Shown here: positions 1-8,593 of the stretch, one piece after another
Layout: each line of letters begins with the position of its first letter
How positions within the stretch are numbered: position 1 is the stretch's first letter
Assembly: GCA_017622235.1 (NCBI GenBank)
Contig: JAGARN010000002.1
Span: 62,001 to 126,000 of the forward strand
Source: Spirochaetaceae bacterium
Lineage (GTDB): Bacteria > Spirochaetota > Spirochaetia > Treponematales > Treponemataceae
Length of the DNA stretch: 64,000 nucleotides
Direction: 5' to 3'
The notes under the pieces: model-generated
The model's database searches: none
The model's input: only the letters and a program-made list of their open reading frames with translations
Told to the model about the DNA's origin: nothing
Made by a program: the position numbers and the translations under genes

Positions 1-336
1 ATCTAAAACAACTACTGTAGCCTGTTCTGGAACAGAATTCAACCAATCTTCTAAAAGCACAGAGTTTGAATTTGTTGCTTCTTCACCATGAACTTTAAGA
101 ACAAGTCCTCTGTGTTCTTTTGCAGAACCAGAAAAAGATGCCACAAGTTTATCGAGTTCTAAAATTGGCGTTTCTATACATTGAATTCCTTCGGCTTTTG
201 CAATCGTGAGTATTTTTTTTACCCGTGGTCCTGGGTTTGTGTATAATACCTGAATTTTTTGTTTAGAAAATCCACCAGAACTACTACGAATAAATTCTTC
301 TACTGCATGAAAACCTGTAATGACTCTATCTGCCAC
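1..336 (-). CDS. rlmB: SpoU/TrmH-family 23S rRNA 2'-O-ribose methyltransferase, RlmB-like (N-terminal part; rest beyond the left edge)
   Basis: The minus strand is open for 112 codons to the window edge, so only the N-terminal substrate-binding domain and the linker are visible. GFHAVEEF near residue 6 and HRGLVLKV near residue 85 are typical of the RlmB/TrmH group, which methylates a 23S rRNA guanosine ribose using SAM. The knotted catalytic domain is off-window, so the exact target is inferred. The start is GTG at 336, overlapping the end of the upstream SEC-C gene by 11 bases, which suggests translational coupling. TrmH paralogues with other targets are the main alternative. Confidence 0.75.
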   Translation of the reverse strand, partial: MADRVITGFHAVEEFIRSSSGGFSKQKIQVLYTNPGPRVKKILTIAKAEGIQCIETPILELDKLVASFSGSAKEHRGLVLKVHGEEATNSNSVLLEDWLNSVPEQATVVVLD

Positions 337-826
337 AGCAAACCTTATATTTTTTTCCTGAACCACAAGGGCATGGCTCATTGCGTCCGATTTTACGTCC
401 TTCACGAACAACTGTTGTTGTTTTTAGATTACCGGTTGAATACATCCATTGACCATTAATTTTTTTAAAGTTTGCTACTTCGTGATGAACATCTCTTAGC
501 CCTTTTTTACTATACGTTGCCTTAAATTCAACAACACCTTCTGTATCACTAGAACCACCTTTTTCTGTTCGGATTATTTTTAGTCCAAGCCAAGTAGATT
601 CTTCGCTCCAAGACCGTGTTGCCTCCCGATCTATTTCGTTTAATCCTTCACTATGATCGCAACTGTTAATGATAAAATCTATCTCGTGCTTTTCGTATGC
701 GGAATAACGAGCACGCATTAATTCTTCTGCAGTAGAAGCTAACCGATGACCTTTAATTACAGGCTGACAACATTCACTATAAGATTTTCCTGAGCCACAG
801 GGGCAAATTTTTTCAGATACACTCAT
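326..826 (-). CDS. YchJ-like protein with two SEC-C zinc motifs
   Basis: This 166-residue protein carries a SEC-C motif at each end: [13 protein letters not shown] near residues 9-21 and [13 protein letters not shown] at the C-terminus. Between them is a domain with the pattern of the UPF0225/YchJ family ([15 protein letters not shown]). SEC-C motifs bind zinc through three Cys and one Cys/His and occur in SecA tails and YchJ. The biochemical role of YchJ is not established. The gene is followed by the overlapping methyltransferase gene. It has no Shine-Dalgarno; a promoter -10 lies seven bases before the ATG. Confidence 0.85.
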   Translation of the reverse strand: MSVSEKICPCGSGKSYSECCQPVIKGHRLASTAEELMRARYSAYEKHEIDFIINSCDHSEGLNEIDREATRSWSEESTWLGLKIIRTEKGGSSDTEGVVEFKATYSKKGLRDVHHEVANFKKINGQWMYSTGNLKTTTVVREGRKIGRNEPCPCGSGKKYKVCCGR

Positions 827-833
827 GGCAAAG

Positions 834-863
834 AGTATAGCGATTTTTGGAGGATTATTGCAA
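834..863 (-). promoter_or_regulatory. Promoter of the SEC-C gene; predicted near-leaderless start
   Basis: Reading leftward, TTGCAA (858-863) is followed by an 18-base spacer and TATACT (834-839), then seven bases to the ATG at 826. No ribosome binding site fits in that gap. Confidence 0.6.
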
Positions 864-872
864 GGGTAAGTT

Positions 873-1820
873 TTACAACTGCAAACCTTTGTCTTCTTGG
901 CAGCCTAGCATTATATTAAGACACTGTATAGCTGCACCAGATGCACCCTTACCCAAGTTGTCAAATTGGGCAGAAAGCACAATTCTATCGTCATTTCCTG
1001 TTACATATATTTTTAGACCATCCCAACCGCTGCAAGTATTTCCGGCAAGCATTCCACCTTCGTCACCTGGAGAATCCACAGGCATAACCTGAATAAATTT
1101 TTCTTTTGCATAAAATTCTGACATAACCTTATGCACATCAGCAACAGAGGAAACGCCTTTTAGCATATTTGTATACAAGGGAACAGACACCACCATTCCG
1201 CTATAATAATCGCAAATTATTGGCGAAAAAAGAGGTTCTTGATTAAGTCCTGAAATTATTTTCATTTCTTTCAAGTGCTTATGTTGCTGACTAAGAGCAT
1301 ATTCTCTAGGTGAATCAAAATCTTTTGGTCTTTCGCTAGCTTCGTAAGCAGCAATTATTTTTTTTCCTGCACCACTATAACCAGAGATTGCAAAAGCAAC
1401 CACAGGATAATCCGGTAAAAGTACAGCCTTTGCAATCATAGGATAAACAAGCGAAATAAAACCGGAAGCGTAGCAACCAGGAACAGCTATACGTTTGCCA
1501 GATTTTATCGCATCTCGGTGATTTGCAGAAAGTTCTGGAAAACCATATGCCCAACCACTTTCTGTGCGATGTGCTGTGGAAGTGTCGATTATTCTTACAT
1601 TAGGATTTTCTACTAAAGAAACTGATTCTTTAGCAGCAGCATCTGGTAAGCACAAAAATGTAATGTCCGACTGATTAATTAGCCGCTTGCGTTCTGCAAT
1701 ATCCTTTCTTAAATCACTAGATATATTAAGTAGCTGAATATCATCGCGCCCTTGAAACCGTTCATGAATTCTAAGACCTGTAGTACCCTCGCTACCATCA
1801 ATAAAAATACGTGTTTTCAT
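873..1820 (-). CDS. argC: N-acetyl-gamma-glutamyl-phosphate reductase, short (type 2) form
   Basis: ArgC reduces N-acetylglutamyl phosphate to the semialdehyde with NADPH in arginine/ornithine synthesis. The 315-residue length and N-terminus ([16 protein letters not shown]) match the short type 2 subfamily. The catalytic cysteine is in PGCYASGF (Cys116), and [18 protein letters not shown] is the conserved substrate-side segment. No other arginine gene is in the window, so ArgC stands alone here. It is co-directional with the downstream SEC-C gene and follows the SlyD-like gene by nine bases, so it is probably part of the 826-2592 leftward run. Confidence 0.93.
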   Translation of the reverse strand: MKTRIFIDGSEGTTGLRIHERFQGRDDIQLLNISSDLRKDIAERKRLINQSDITFLCLPDAAAKESVSLVENPNVRIIDTSTAHRTESGWAYGFPELSANHRDAIKSGKRIAVPGCYASGFISLVYPMIAKAVLLPDYPVVAFAISGYSGAGKKIIAAYEASERPKDFDSPREYALSQQHKHLKEMKIISGLNQEPLFSPIICDYYSGMVVSVPLYTNMLKGVSSVADVHKVMSEFYAKEKFIQVMPVDSPGDEGGMLAGNTCSGWDGLKIYVTGNDDRIVLSAQFDNLGKGASGAAIQCLNIMLGCQEDKGLQL

Positions 1821-1829
1821 AAAAATCGA

Positions 1830-2342
1830 TTAGTTGCAGCCGCAGCCACCTTCACATCCACATGAACCAGAACCACAACCACCACAAGAACCTCCGCATC
1901 CACATGAACCAGAAAGTTCTTCTTCTGTTGCTTCTCTGACAGAAACAATTTCTACGTCAAAGAAAAGTTTTTCGCCAGCAAGATAATGGTTTGCGTCTAT
2001 TGTTATATTTTCTTCTGCAACATCTATAACTGTAACAATTCTACCTGCAGCTTCAAATTGCATTCCTGGTTCTATAGCAACACCTTCTTCAAACTGACTA
2101 CGATTAACTTTAAACACAAGATCTTCACTACGTTCACCATAACCTTCGGCAGGTTCAACTATTACAGAAAATTTATCTCCAACAGATTTGCCTTCTAGTT
2201 CTCGTTCAAGACCAGGAATCAACATTCCTGAACCATGTAAATATTCTAAAGGGTCACCACCATTAGATGAATCTATTATCTCATTCTGTGCATTTTTTAA
2301 CGTGTAGTGGATGGCTACCATTTTGTTTGCTGAAATTTTCAT
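1830..2342 (-). CDS. slyD: SlyD-like FKBP peptidyl-prolyl isomerase with a cysteine-rich tail
   Basis: This 170-residue cytoplasmic isomerase has the SlyD order: a split FKBP domain (YTLKNAQNEIIDSS, DPLEYLHGSGMLIPGLE) with an insert-in-flap domain near residues 70-125, and a metal-binding tail. In SlyD the tail is His/Cys-rich and serves nickel handling; here it is almost only Gly, Ser and Cys, with eight cysteines in CxC and CxxC spacings in the last 25 residues or so. That points to soft-metal binding, as an inference. The Shine-Dalgarno TAGGAG precedes ATG. The Nfu gene lies 22 bases upstream, supporting a metal or Fe-S context. Confidence 0.88.
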   Translation of the reverse strand: MKISANKMVAIHYTLKNAQNEIIDSSNGGDPLEYLHGSGMLIPGLERELEGKSVGDKFSVIVEPAEGYGERSEDLVFKVNRSQFEEGVAIEPGMQFEAAGRIVTVIDVAEENITIDANHYLAGEKLFFDVEIVSVREATEEELSGSCGCGGSCGGCGSGSCGCEGGCGCN

Positions 2343-2364
2343 TACTTCTCCTAAATTTCAAAAC

Positions 2365-2592
2365 TTAGAAAGCTTGCACAACCTCTGTAACTTCTGGTAT
2401 CGTATCTTTGAGTAATCGCTCAACACCTTGCTTTAATGTCATAGTAGCCATGGGGCAATTTCCGCAAGCACCCGTAAGCCTAACAAATACTTTACCTTCT
2501 TCCATTTTTACATATTCAAGATCGCCACCGTCAGCCTGAAGTTGTGGTCTAATAGTTTCGAGGGTTTCTTTTACTTTATCTTCGAGTGTCAT
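2365..2592 (-). CDS. NifU C-terminal-domain (Nfu-type) Fe-S carrier
   Basis: The protein is 75 residues long and is a single NifU C-terminal domain. LQADGGDLEYVKMEEGKVFVRLTG and the cluster-binding GACGNCPMATMTLK (CxxC) are all present. Such proteins carry 4Fe-4S clusters and pass them to apoproteins in the cytoplasm. The domain is complete but stands alone, without the A-type or IscU domains found in longer forms. A GAGG-type Shine-Dalgarno precedes the ATG. It is upstream of and co-directional with the Cys-tailed isomerase. Confidence 0.9.
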   Translation of the reverse strand: MTLEDKVKETLETIRPQLQADGGDLEYVKMEEGKVFVRLTGACGNCPMATMTLKQGVERLLKDTIPEVTEVVQAF

Positions 2593-2613
2593 ATAACTTT
2601 CCTCTTCTCTAAA

Positions 2614-3540
2614 TTATAATTCATAATCATCATAGTAATAATCGTCGTCATCGTAGTAATCGTCGTAATCGTCGTAATCACTATCATAATCTTCTTCGCC
2701 ATATTCAAACCAATACTTAACTGCTGTCCAACCCTGAAAATCTTTAGCATTAACATCTGCACCGGCATTTATTAAAATTTTTACAGCATCAACTGCATTA
2801 GCTCCACTGGCAACCATTAATGGTGTTGTACCCTGATAATCTGCTACATTTACATCCGCACCATAAGAAATAAGAAAACTCAATACCTCTAAAGTATCAG
2901 AGCTACAAGCTTTAAAAATAACGGGACAACCTCCATCGCTTCGAATATTATAGTCTGCTCCAGAATTTAGCAACAATTTAACGATTTCCACATCGTTTTC
3001 ATGAACCGCCCACGTTAGGGCAGTATCACCGTCTTCATCTTGAGCATTTATATCAACCTTTGCTGCTAAAAGCAAGCGTATCACATCTATGTAGCCTTTT
3101 TCAGCTGCATACATCAACGCAGTATATTCACTGTAGGTTTTTAAATTTACATCTGCACCAGCATTTATTAAAGCAACTGCCGCTTCTTCTTCATACTCTT
3201 CTATGGCAACTATCAATGGTGTTTCTCCGTCTGTTAGCCTAGAATTTATATCCGCACCGTTCTCTAAAAGAAATTTAATCATTTCTACGTTGCCATTATA
3301 AGCGGCATTATGCAATGCTGTCCATCCATCACTATCCTTTGCATTTACATCTTCACCAGCAGCAACAAGACGTTTAACTCTTGCTAAATTATCACTATCT
3401 GCGGCAGAAACAATCAAAGGATTTGATTCATTGACAGAAGTTTTTGCCCCTGCATCTATCAAAATATCTAAAACAGACTCCTGAGCAAAGGAAAAACCTA
3501 CAATGCTAAAGAAAAAACATACAAGAAATATTTTTTTCAT
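2614..3540 (-). CDS. Exported ankyrin-repeat protein with an acidic Asp/Tyr tail
   Basis: I chose the start at MKKIFLV (3540) because GGGAGAAGAG sits directly before it; a start twelve bases earlier would consume that site. A signal peptide (MKKIFLVCFFFSIVGFSFAQ) is followed by about seven full ankyrin repeats and one partial, each with the usual TPL/TAL..A..G..LL..GADVN pattern. The last 30 residues or so are nearly all Asp, Tyr and Glu, coded by tandem short repeats (about 2625-2690). Ankyrin domains bind proteins, so a periplasmic or surface interaction role is inferred. The partner is unknown. Confidence 0.88.
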   Translation of the reverse strand: MKKIFLVCFFFSIVGFSFAQESVLDILIDAGAKTSVNESNPLIVSAADSDNLARVKRLVAAGEDVNAKDSDGWTALHNAAYNGNVEMIKFLLENGADINSRLTDGETPLIVAIEEYEEEAAVALINAGADVNLKTYSEYTALMYAAEKGYIDVIRLLLAAKVDINAQDEDGDTALTWAVHENDVEIVKLLLNSGADYNIRSDGGCPVIFKACSSDTLEVLSFLISYGADVNVADYQGTTPLMVASGANAVDAVKILINAGADVNAKDFQGWTAVKYWFEYGEEDYDSDYDDYDDYYDDDDYYYDDYEL

Positions 3541-3552
3541 CTCTTCTCCCAT

Positions 3553-3706
3553 AAAAAGTCAATGAGAAAATTTCAATTTTCGAAATTGACTTTTTACGCT
3601 GTTTTGTAACCTAGTGAAAAACAGCATTATATTATTTAGTTTATTTAGTTTGCAACGCAAACTGTAAAAGATAAAAACTGACAACATTTCTGGCAGTTTT
3701 TATCTT
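3553..3706. repeat. Four consecutive inverted repeats between the CBM48 and ankyrin genes
   Basis: Four perfect inverted repeats follow each other. They are 3553-3563 with 3585-3595 (11 bp, with an inner 6-bp stem at 3566-3571/3576-3581), 3598-3605 with 3618-3625 (8 bp), 3647-3653 with 3657-3663 (7 bp, 3-base loop), and 3668-3680 with 3694-3706 (13 bp). They lie after the CBM48 gene and before the ankyrin start. Some may be terminators; four in a row is unusual. Confidence 0.8.
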
Positions 3707-3809
3707 ACTTCCTTAAAAGAATTTAGCCACCCAAAGATTCCCATTTTCATAAACATAAGACTCTACAAAATGAAAGGTAATTCTTTAAGCAGCTAAAAAA
3801 TAAAAGATA

Positions 3810-4118
3810 TTAGACAATAACTACGCTGTTATCTGTATTAGAAAAAGGTGCAGGAATATATTTATCTGCTGCCCAGTCATTTTCCCAACGTTTGCCGTCT
3901 AAAAGATAACGGAATTGATATTCTCTACCTGTTTCTAATGTTAAAGAAACAGAAAAACTCCCGTCTTTTTGCTTTTTCATTGGAGTATCAATGCTACTCC
4001 AACTGTTAAAATCACCTGCAAGCCAAACTTTTTCTACTCCAGCTGCAGCCTCTGCAGACAACTCAAACTTTACTTTACAGGTTTTTTGTGTCTTTTGATA
4101 CGTTTTGTATAAAGCCAT
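3810..4118 (-). CDS. Stand-alone CBM48 (glycogen/AMPK-beta type) carbohydrate-binding protein
   Basis: The 102 residues form one early-set domain of the CBM48 type: VKFELSAEAAAGVEKVWLAGDFNSW, then MKKQKDGSFSVSLTLETGREYQFRYLLDG, then WENDW and a final NSVVIV strand. In glycogen-branching enzymes, isoamylases and AMPK-beta this domain binds alpha-glucans. Here no catalytic domain is attached, and there is no signal peptide, so a cytoplasmic glycogen-binding or regulatory role is inferred. A strong GGAGGATAT site precedes the ATG. There is no glycogen-metabolism gene in the window. Confidence 0.85.
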   Translation of the reverse strand: MALYKTYQKTQKTCKVKFELSAEAAAGVEKVWLAGDFNSWSSIDTPMKKQKDGSFSVSLTLETGREYQFRYLLDGKRWENDWAADKYIPAPFSNTDNSVVIV

Positions 4119-4299
4119 ATATCCTCCAACTGTTTTTTTAATTACAGCAGAAATAGTATACTACATTTTGAAATTATGGTATAGTAATTTTAGAAATTTT
4201 CCATGTTTTTTTTCCTAAAACAATCTATATCTGTAAAAATTTCTGCACATTATACTTTTTTATGTGCTATTATTAATTTATAAGGGAGTGATTTTACCT

Positions 4300-5472
4300 A
4301 TGGAACAAAACAAATATCTTTTTACTTCAGAATCAGTAGGCGAAGGACATCCGGATAAACTTTGTGACCAGATTTCTGATGCAATACTTGATGAATGTTT
4401 ACGAAATGACAGCGAAAGTCATGTTGCTTGCGAAACATTTGCATCTACTGCATTGGTTCTTGTTGGTGGGGAGATTACCACAAACACTTTTGTTGATGTA
4501 CAACAAGTTGCTCGTAATATTGCTAGAGAGATAGGATATACTGACTCAGATTATGGTTTGGATTGCGATTCAATGGCTGTAATGAATATGATTCATTCTC
4601 AATCACCAGATATAAATCAAGGTGTTGTAGGAAAAGGTCTTTCTGAGTACGAAGGTCAACAAGGTGCAGGAGATCAAGGTATGATGTTTGGTTTTGCTTG
4701 TTCCGAAACACAAGAACTCATGCCAGCACCAATAATGTACGCACACCAACTTTTGCTTAAGGCTACAGATTTACGTAAAAATGGTGGTATGAACTGGTTG
4801 CGTCCAGATGCAAAAAGCCAAGTTACAATTCAGTATGAAGGACACAAACCTGTTCGTATTGATACAGTTGTAATTTCACACCAACATTCACCAGATGTTG
4901 CTTATGCAACCATTAAAGAAAGCGTTATAGAAGAAATTATAAAACCTGTTCTTGAGCCTACAGGTCTTATGGACAAAGAAACAAAATTTTTTGTAAATCC
5001 TACTGGCCGTTTTGTTGTAGGAGGTCCTTTTGGAGATACCGGTTTAACAGGTCGCAAAATCATTGTAGACACATATGGTGGAATGGGTCGCCACGGTGGT
5101 GGTGCTTTTTCTGGAAAAGACCCTTCAAAAGTTGACCGTTCTGCAGCGTATATGGCTCGCTACATTGCAAAAAATATTGTAGCTGCCGGTATTGCTGAAC
5201 GTTGCGAAGTACAGTTGGCTTACGCTATTGGAGTTCCATTCCCTGTATCTATAATGGCAGACACTTTTGGCACTGGTAAAGTTCCAGATAAAATAATTTC
5301 AGAAGCAATAAAGGATGTTTTTGACTGTACACCAGCTGGAATTATTAAAACCTTAGACTTAAAAAAACCAATTTATCAAGCAACTGCCGCTTACGGACAT
5401 TTTGGTAGAAGTGGTTTTAGCTGGGAACAAACAGACAAGGTTGACGCTATTAAAAACGCAATTAAGGCTTAA
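4300..5472 (+). CDS. metK: S-adenosylmethionine synthetase
   Basis: MetK makes SAM from methionine and ATP, feeding the many methyltransferases in this window. The 390-residue protein contains [30 protein letters not shown] and [19 protein letters not shown], the classic ATP, phosphate and metal loops. I chose ATG at 4300 because GGGAG lies just upstream and the protein then begins [13 protein letters not shown] as in the family; the frame is open twelve codons further up, but that part is not conserved. No SAM-responsive leader was recognised. Confidence 0.97.
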   Translation: MEQNKYLFTSESVGEGHPDKLCDQISDAILDECLRNDSESHVACETFASTALVLVGGEITTNTFVDVQQVARNIAREIGYTDSDYGLDCDSMAVMNMIHSQSPDINQGVVGKGLSEYEGQQGAGDQGMMFGFACSETQELMPAPIMYAHQLLLKATDLRKNGGMNWLRPDAKSQVTIQYEGHKPVRIDTVVISHQHSPDVAYATIKESVIEEIIKPVLEPTGLMDKETKFFVNPTGRFVVGGPFGDTGLTGRKIIVDTYGGMGRHGGGAFSGKDPSKVDRSAAYMARYIAKNIVAAGIAERCEVQLAYAIGVPFPVSIMADTFGTGKVPDKIISEAIKDVFDCTPAGIIKTLDLKKPIYQATAAYGHFGRSGFSWEQTDKVDAIKNAIKA

Positions 5473-5482
5473 ATCTTTTACT

Positions 5483-6154
5483 ATGGAAAGTGAATCTTCT
5501 AGCTCCTTTAGTTTTTTAAAAGCTCCTGAGGTTGTGCAACTTTTTGAAAAATTTCGGGCAGCAAATCCAGAACCTAAAAGCGAGCTAGAAGCACCCAATC
5601 CTTACACTCTGCTTGTTTCTGTTGTCCTTTCTGCACAAGCCACAGACAAAAGCGTAAATAAAGCAACCTCCTCCCTTTATGTACTTGCTGATACTCCGCA
5701 AAAAATGTTATCTCTTGGCGAACAAGGTCTTATACCTTATATAAAATCCATTGGGTTATATCAAACCAAAGCAAAACACATTATAGGTCTAAGCCGCATA
5801 TTGCTAGAACAATTTGATGGGCAGGTGCCCCAAACACGGGAAGAACTGATGCAGCTACCTGGCGTGGGTCGAAAAACCGCTAATGTTGTTTTGAATGTTG
5901 TTTACGGAAAACCCACAATGCCAGTAGACACACATCTTTTACGTATAAGCCCACGCCTTGGACTTTCTGACGGTAAGACCCCAGAAAAAGTAGAAAATGA
6001 TTTACTGCAACGTATACCATCCTGCTACATGAAGCACGCTCATCACTGGTTGATACTTCACGGGCGTTACGTATGCACAGCTCGAAAACCTTTGTGTAAA
6101 AATTGTCTTGTGGCTGATATTTGCAAACACAATTTTGTTATTCCCCAGGAATAA
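5483..6154 (+). CDS. nth: Endonuclease III (DNA glycosylase/AP lyase)
   Basis: Nth removes oxidised pyrimidines and nicks the resulting abasic site in base-excision repair. The 223-residue product has the helix-hairpin-helix LPGVGRKTANVVLN with the catalytic lysine, the catalytic aspartate in MPVDTH, and a C-terminal 4Fe-4S loop with spacing C-x6-C-x2-C-x5-C. The reading frame extends back into metK, but the start at 5483 (MESESSS) gives a normal length and leaves a ten-base gap after metK. The gene probably shares the metK transcript. Confidence 0.95.
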   Translation: MESESSSSFSFLKAPEVVQLFEKFRAANPEPKSELEAPNPYTLLVSVVLSAQATDKSVNKATSSLYVLADTPQKMLSLGEQGLIPYIKSIGLYQTKAKHIIGLSRILLEQFDGQVPQTREELMQLPGVGRKTANVVLNVVYGKPTMPVDTHLLRISPRLGLSDGKTPEKVENDLLQRIPSCYMKHAHHWLILHGRYVCTARKPLCKNCLVADICKHNFVIPQE

Positions 6155-6169
6155 AAATTTAGGAGAAAT

Positions 6170-6964
6170 ATGAAAGAATCAATCAAAGCATTTTTCACAC
6201 CAGAATTGTTAGAAAAATTACTTACCTCTGCAATAGGATTAGTTTTTTTCTATGTTGTATATTTAGTTATAAAAAAATTAGCAAAAAATATTGCTACAAA
6301 AAAACTCAAGCCCCACACCGCATCACTTTTTATAAAAACAATAAAGTACGTTTTTTATGTTCTCGTAATTGTTTATATCCTTGGCATATTTGATATAAAT
6401 TTAACTGCTTTGTTTGGAGCGGCTGGTATTGCAGGAATTGCTGTTGGTTTTGCAGCACAAACCTCTATAAGCAACATCATAAGTGGCTTTTTTTTACTTA
6501 CTGACCATGCCGCAAAAGTTGGTGACTTTATAACTATTGATGGCGTTTCTGGAACAGTTGCTTCTGTCGATTTAATTTCCATAAAAATAAAAACACCAGA
6601 TAATAAAATGGTCAGAATCCCTAATGAAACAGTAATAAAAACTAACCTACAAAATATCTCTTTTTATCCAACACGCCGTCTTGATGTGGTAATTTCTGTT
6701 TCTTACGATACAGATTTAAGATTTGCCTTAGAAACATTGTCCACTGTTCCCGAAAAATGCCCTCTTGTTTTAAAAGACCCTGCTCCTATATTATTTTGTA
6801 CAGAATTCGGGAGTTCTGGAATAAACATCACCCTTGGGGTGTGGCTTAACAATGATGATTTAATAGCAGTACGAAATCAAATTTTTATTGCCATAAAAGA
6901 AACTTTTGATGCTGCAAAAATCGAAATCCCTTTCCCGCAAGTGGTCATTCACTCCAAAGCATAA
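6170..6964 (+). CDS. mscS: MscS-family small-conductance mechanosensitive channel
   Basis: This inner-membrane channel opens under membrane tension to release solutes. The 264-residue protein has three N-terminal membrane helices (about residues 18-40, 60-80 and 83-115). The third is the Gly/Ala-rich pore helix AAGIAGIAVGFAAQTSISNI. The beta domain (DFITIDGVSGTVASVDLISIKIKT) and the C-terminal cytoplasmic cage follow. TAGGAGAAAT gives a good ribosome binding site. It is the last gene of the metK-nth-mscS run and ends two bases before a convergent stop codon. Confidence 0.95.
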   Translation: MKESIKAFFTPELLEKLLTSAIGLVFFYVVYLVIKKLAKNIATKKLKPHTASLFIKTIKYVFYVLVIVYILGIFDINLTALFGAAGIAGIAVGFAAQTSISNIISGFFLLTDHAAKVGDFITIDGVSGTVASVDLISIKIKTPDNKMVRIPNETVIKTNLQNISFYPTRRLDVVISVSYDTDLRFALETLSTVPEKCPLVLKDPAPILFCTEFGSSGINITLGVWLNNDDLIAVRNQIFIAIKETFDAAKIEIPFPQVVIHSKA

Positions 6965-6966
6965 TC

Positions 6967-7161
6967 TTATTTTGTAGCTTTAAATTCTTTTTCAACCATA
7001 CACAAGCGTTCTGCTAACGCTTCGTTATGTCCTTTTAGTGCAGCAAAAGGCAAAAATATTTTTGCCCTTTGCTCTAAAGGCATTTCCTTTTGAAAAGACG
7101 TAAGGGGCCACTTTGTATAAAGTATATCATCATAGTTTTTTGGCTTTGGATTAAAATTCAT
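6967..7161 (-). CDS. Small YolD-like partner protein of the adjacent Y-family polymerase
   Basis: The 64-residue protein has YDDILYTKWPL and MPLEQRAKIFLPFAALKGHNEAL. This resembles the conserved core of YolD-like small proteins found next to UvrX/DinB-type polymerases in Firmicutes (pattern RM.l.dRA..F.PFAAL.G...ai). Its start overlaps the polymerase stop by four bases, so the two are translationally coupled. The function of this family is not settled; a regulatory or accessory role in lesion bypass is inferred from linkage alone. Confidence 0.75.
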   Translation of the reverse strand: MNFNPKPKNYDDILYTKWPLTSFQKEMPLEQRAKIFLPFAALKGHNEALAERLCMVEKEFKATK

Positions 7162-8528
7162 GCTCTATGCCCTCCAATTTGAAGGTTACGTTCCATTGTG
7201 GTACCTCCCTCTTGTAAATCATGTGCTTTTAACAATGCATTCTTTCCGTACCGCTTATGAATGTCTAAAACTGCAAATTGAATATATTCTTCTTTTTGTT
7301 CTTGAAGTTCCATTTCAAACAGCAAAGGTTGTTTACATTTTTTTGGAATAATATTATTTGCACAAATGTTAATTTTTTTTGCTAAGAGATTTGGGTTAAA
7401 AATCTTTTCAAACAAAGAAGAAACACTCTTACAGATTTTGCTTGTTGAACAAGTTGCTTCTCCAAGATTTATTGTTCCATGAGCAGCTTTTGGTAAAATT
7501 CGTCCATAAGAGTCTTTTTCTAAAGGTCCTTTATAATCATCTGCAACACAACTTGAGTCATAAGATATAACCAGTGTAAAACTTGAAGCCAAAAGTTGCT
7601 TTTCTGTCATTTCAAGAGAAAGACTCTCTGCCATTTCTTGAACAACTAGTTTAGTTTTTTCTGCTCCATAACCATGTTGCAAAACTTGCCCACTACTAAG
7701 ACTAGATGTATGTGATTTATGAGCTTTAATATGAGCAATAGTGCATGGTTCATAACCCCAAGCGTGATCTATTAAAATTTCTGCATCTATTCCAAAAAGC
7801 TTGTAAAGTTGAGATTGATTTTCGAGGGAACGCCTTGCAACATCTCCCATTGTGAACATTCCATTTTTTTCTAATCGACGAGCGATTCCTGAGCCAACAC
7901 GCCAAAAATCAGTAAGGGGTCTGTGATTCCATAGGTTTTTACGATAAGAAATTTCGTCAAGTTGGGCAATTCTTGCTCCATCAGAATCAGCAGGAATGTG
8001 CTTTGCCATAATATCCATAGCTATTTTGCTTAAATAAAGATTTGGTGCAATTCCCGCAGTAGCTGTTATTCCTGTAGCCGAAAGAATATCCCTTAACACA
8101 TCTTTACAAAGTTGCTCTGCTGATTTTTTGTACAAAATAAGATATTGTGTTGCGTCTATAAACACTTCATCGATAGAATAAACATGAATATCTTCTGGTG
8201 CAAAATATTTTAAGTAAACCTGATAAATATCTGCTGAGTATTTAATGTAAAGTGCCATACGTGGTGGAGCAACAATGTATTCTAAGGGCTTGCCAGTTAA
8301 TCGTTCTATTTCTTTAGCTTTTTGCACAACCTGAAACAAACGGCTTCTACCCCTAAGTCCATATTTTTTTAAATTTGGTGAAAGTGCAAGGCAAATTGTT
8401 TTTTCTGTCCGACTAGAATCTGCTACAACAAGATTTGCAACAAGCGGATTGAGTCCCCGTTCAATACATTCAACACTTGCATAAAAGGATTTAAGGTCTA
8501 CTGCTATGAAAGTTCTTTGATAGCACAC
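7158..8528 (-). CDS. Y-family DNA polymerase (DinB/UmuC/UvrX type)
   Basis: The 456-residue protein begins FIAVDLKSFYASVECIERG (first metal aspartate and steric-gate region) and has VYSIDEVFIDAT with the catalytic Asp-Glu pair. A helix-hairpin-helix thumb (FWRVGSGIARRLEKNG) and a C-terminal little-finger domain follow. It is closest in pattern to Firmicutes UvrX-like polymerases with the NPLVANLVVADSSRTEKTICLA segment, not DinB proper. Translesion synthesis is inferred. The start is GTG at 8528. A TAGACA-N17-TATAGT promoter ends nine bases upstream, so the leader is very short. Confidence 0.9.
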   Translation of the reverse strand: MCYQRTFIAVDLKSFYASVECIERGLNPLVANLVVADSSRTEKTICLALSPNLKKYGLRGRSRLFQVVQKAKEIERLTGKPLEYIVAPPRMALYIKYSADIYQVYLKYFAPEDIHVYSIDEVFIDATQYLILYKKSAEQLCKDVLRDILSATGITATAGIAPNLYLSKIAMDIMAKHIPADSDGARIAQLDEISYRKNLWNHRPLTDFWRVGSGIARRLEKNGMFTMGDVARRSLENQSQLYKLFGIDAEILIDHAWGYEPCTIAHIKAHKSHTSSLSSGQVLQHGYGAEKTKLVVQEMAESLSLEMTEKQLLASSFTLVISYDSSCVADDYKGPLEKDSYGRILPKAAHGTINLGEATCSTSKICKSVSSLFEKIFNPNLLAKKINICANNIIPKKCKQPLLFEMELQEQKEEYIQFAVLDIHKRYGKNALLKAHDLQEGGTTMERNLQIGGHRA

Positions 8529-8593
8529 AACAAAAGAACTATACTATACATTTGAATTGGTGTCTAGTACAACACCTTGTTTTTTGTATAGTT

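Noticed and set aside
4119-4299. SAM-responsive riboswitch before metK
   Set aside because: The 181-base gap is AT-rich, and I could not find the paired helices or conserved core of SAM-I, SAM-II or SMK boxes.
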